A stretch of DNA of 60,604 nucleotides. It comes from an uncultured Lachnospiraceae bacterium. GTDB lineage: Bacteria; Bacillota; Clostridia; Lachnospirales; Lachnospiraceae. Under the pieces are notes generated by a model. That model was given only the letters and a program-made list of their open reading frames with translations. It was not told the DNA's origin and made no database searches. Positions 60,168 to 60,604 of the stretch are shown piece after piece (the first letter of the stretch is position 1; every line of letters starts with the position of its first letter). Both the position numbers and the translations under genes were made by a program. The DNA is taken from contig ONHG01000014.1 in the NCBI GenBank assembly GCA_900317585.1, forward strand, positions 1 to 60,604, in the 5' to 3' direction.

Positions 60168-60175
60168 AAAAATAT
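60168..60175. repeat. IS66 target duplication, right
   Basis: AAAAATAT, identical to 57188-57195, directly after the right inverted repeat. Confidence 0.95.
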
Positions 60176-60233
60176 TACTAAAATATAGTTATGTGAATTT
60201 AGTTAGTTTCGGCTTTAGAGGAGAAAATTTATA

Positions 60234-60539
60234 ATGATTAATAGTTGTATTGTCGCAGGAATAGTAGTTTTATATAATCCGGTGATTGGAGAAGTACTTG
60301 AAAATATTAATTCCTATATTGATGATTTGGATTTCCTTTATTGTATTGATAATTCTGATAAAACTAGAACAGAATTTGATACAAAAGATAAAATTAGTTA
60401 TATTCCATTGGGAAAAAATACAGGATTGGCTAATGCATTATCAATTGGATGTGATGTAGCCATTAAAAATGGAGCAGAAATTTTGGTTACAATGGATCAA
60501 GATACTTTTTTGGGTCAATCATTTTTCTTATGGGTTTAG
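60234..60539 (+). pseudogene. Glycosyltransferase family 2, truncated (N-terminal fragment)
   Basis: The first about 92 residues match a rhamnosyltransferase-like GT2: VAGIVVLYNPVIGEVLENI, CIDNSDK, PLGKNTGLANALSIGCDVAIKNGAE and the VTMDQDTF motif. The frame then turns into an unrelated GQSFFLWV and stops at 60539, far short of the usual 280-300 residues. The DNA from about 60511 has a different composition, consistent with a second insertion at the window edge. GAGGAG precedes ATG 60234. It is AT-rich like the other transferase genes. Confidence 0.8.
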
Positions 60540-60604
60540 CCCCAATGTTTTAGGTTATCGCCATCCTGCCGCCATCCTTGACAGGTCAAAAAATAAATGC
60601 TGTG
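60511..60604. mobile_element. Probable start of a second insertion
   Basis: From about 60511 the sequence loses the glycosyltransferase frame and becomes less AT-rich (ATGGGTTTAGCCCC, ATCGCCATCCTGCCGCCATCC). A mobile-element end is the likely explanation. The family cannot be named from 94 bases. Confidence 0.4.

Overview
The window looks like a chromosomal segment of a low-GC Gram-positive gut anaerobe of the Lachnospiraceae (Agathobacter/Roseburia-like). This is inferred from gene content: the ACT/DUF711 pair, separate AICAR transformylase and IMP cyclohydrolase genes under a ZTP riboswitch, FeoA-FeoA-FeoB with a FeoB-associated Cys-rich peptide, a DUF3793-flavodoxin pair, AddAB, and CIRCE-type heat-shock control. 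No search was run.

Layout. 1-240: the 3' end of a 23S rRNA gene and the rRNA operon terminator, with no 5S gene in between. 300-9600: a uracil permease, a flippase-like membrane protein, a membrane diguanylate cyclase, tRNA-Leu(CAA), an LtaS-like sulfatase-fold protein coupled to a YfhO-like membrane protein, and an anchored FKBP isomerase. 9600-20400: a housekeeping block read in one direction (SUV3-like RNA helicase, thioesterase, aminopeptidase P, polA, coaE, an FtsA-like ATPase with an unusual tail, a WalJ-type hydrolase). 20400-24360: the ACT/DUF711 pair and the ZTP-riboswitch purine operon. 24400-35650: addB-addA, whose ribosome site sits in a long hairpin, then secreted and membrane proteins (PrsA-like foldase, PAP2 phosphatase, SH3 lipoprotein, cohesin-like anchored protein). 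35740-38450: htpG on the minus strand with CIRCE and an unusual duplicated leader. 38450-40840: FlK-like thioesterase, YihY-family protein and serine acetyltransferase.

40840-41700 holds no convincing gene. It contains a 319-bp GC-rich palindromic element, four 73-bp tandem repeats and a further structured segment. 41700-47000 is an iron block: feoA, feoA, feoB, two very small membrane proteins, a Fur-family protein reduced to its DNA-binding half, DUF3793 and flavodoxin. Three promoter regions in the block share a 16-bp inverted-repeat operator, so these genes probably form one iron-responsive regulon.

47200-60604 is accessory DNA: an Rpn-type nuclease, an HTH regulator plus tyrosine recombinase flanked by oppositely oriented copies of a palindromic site, an SF2 helicase with four helicase-associated repeats, and an exopolysaccharide cluster (WbaP-type priming transferase, two glycosyltransferases, a Wzy-like polymerase, then a truncated glycosyltransferase). 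The cluster becomes strongly AT-rich after the priming transferase. It is split by a complete IS66 element with a perfect 8-bp target duplication, and the last glycosyltransferase appears to be broken by a second insertion at the window edge.
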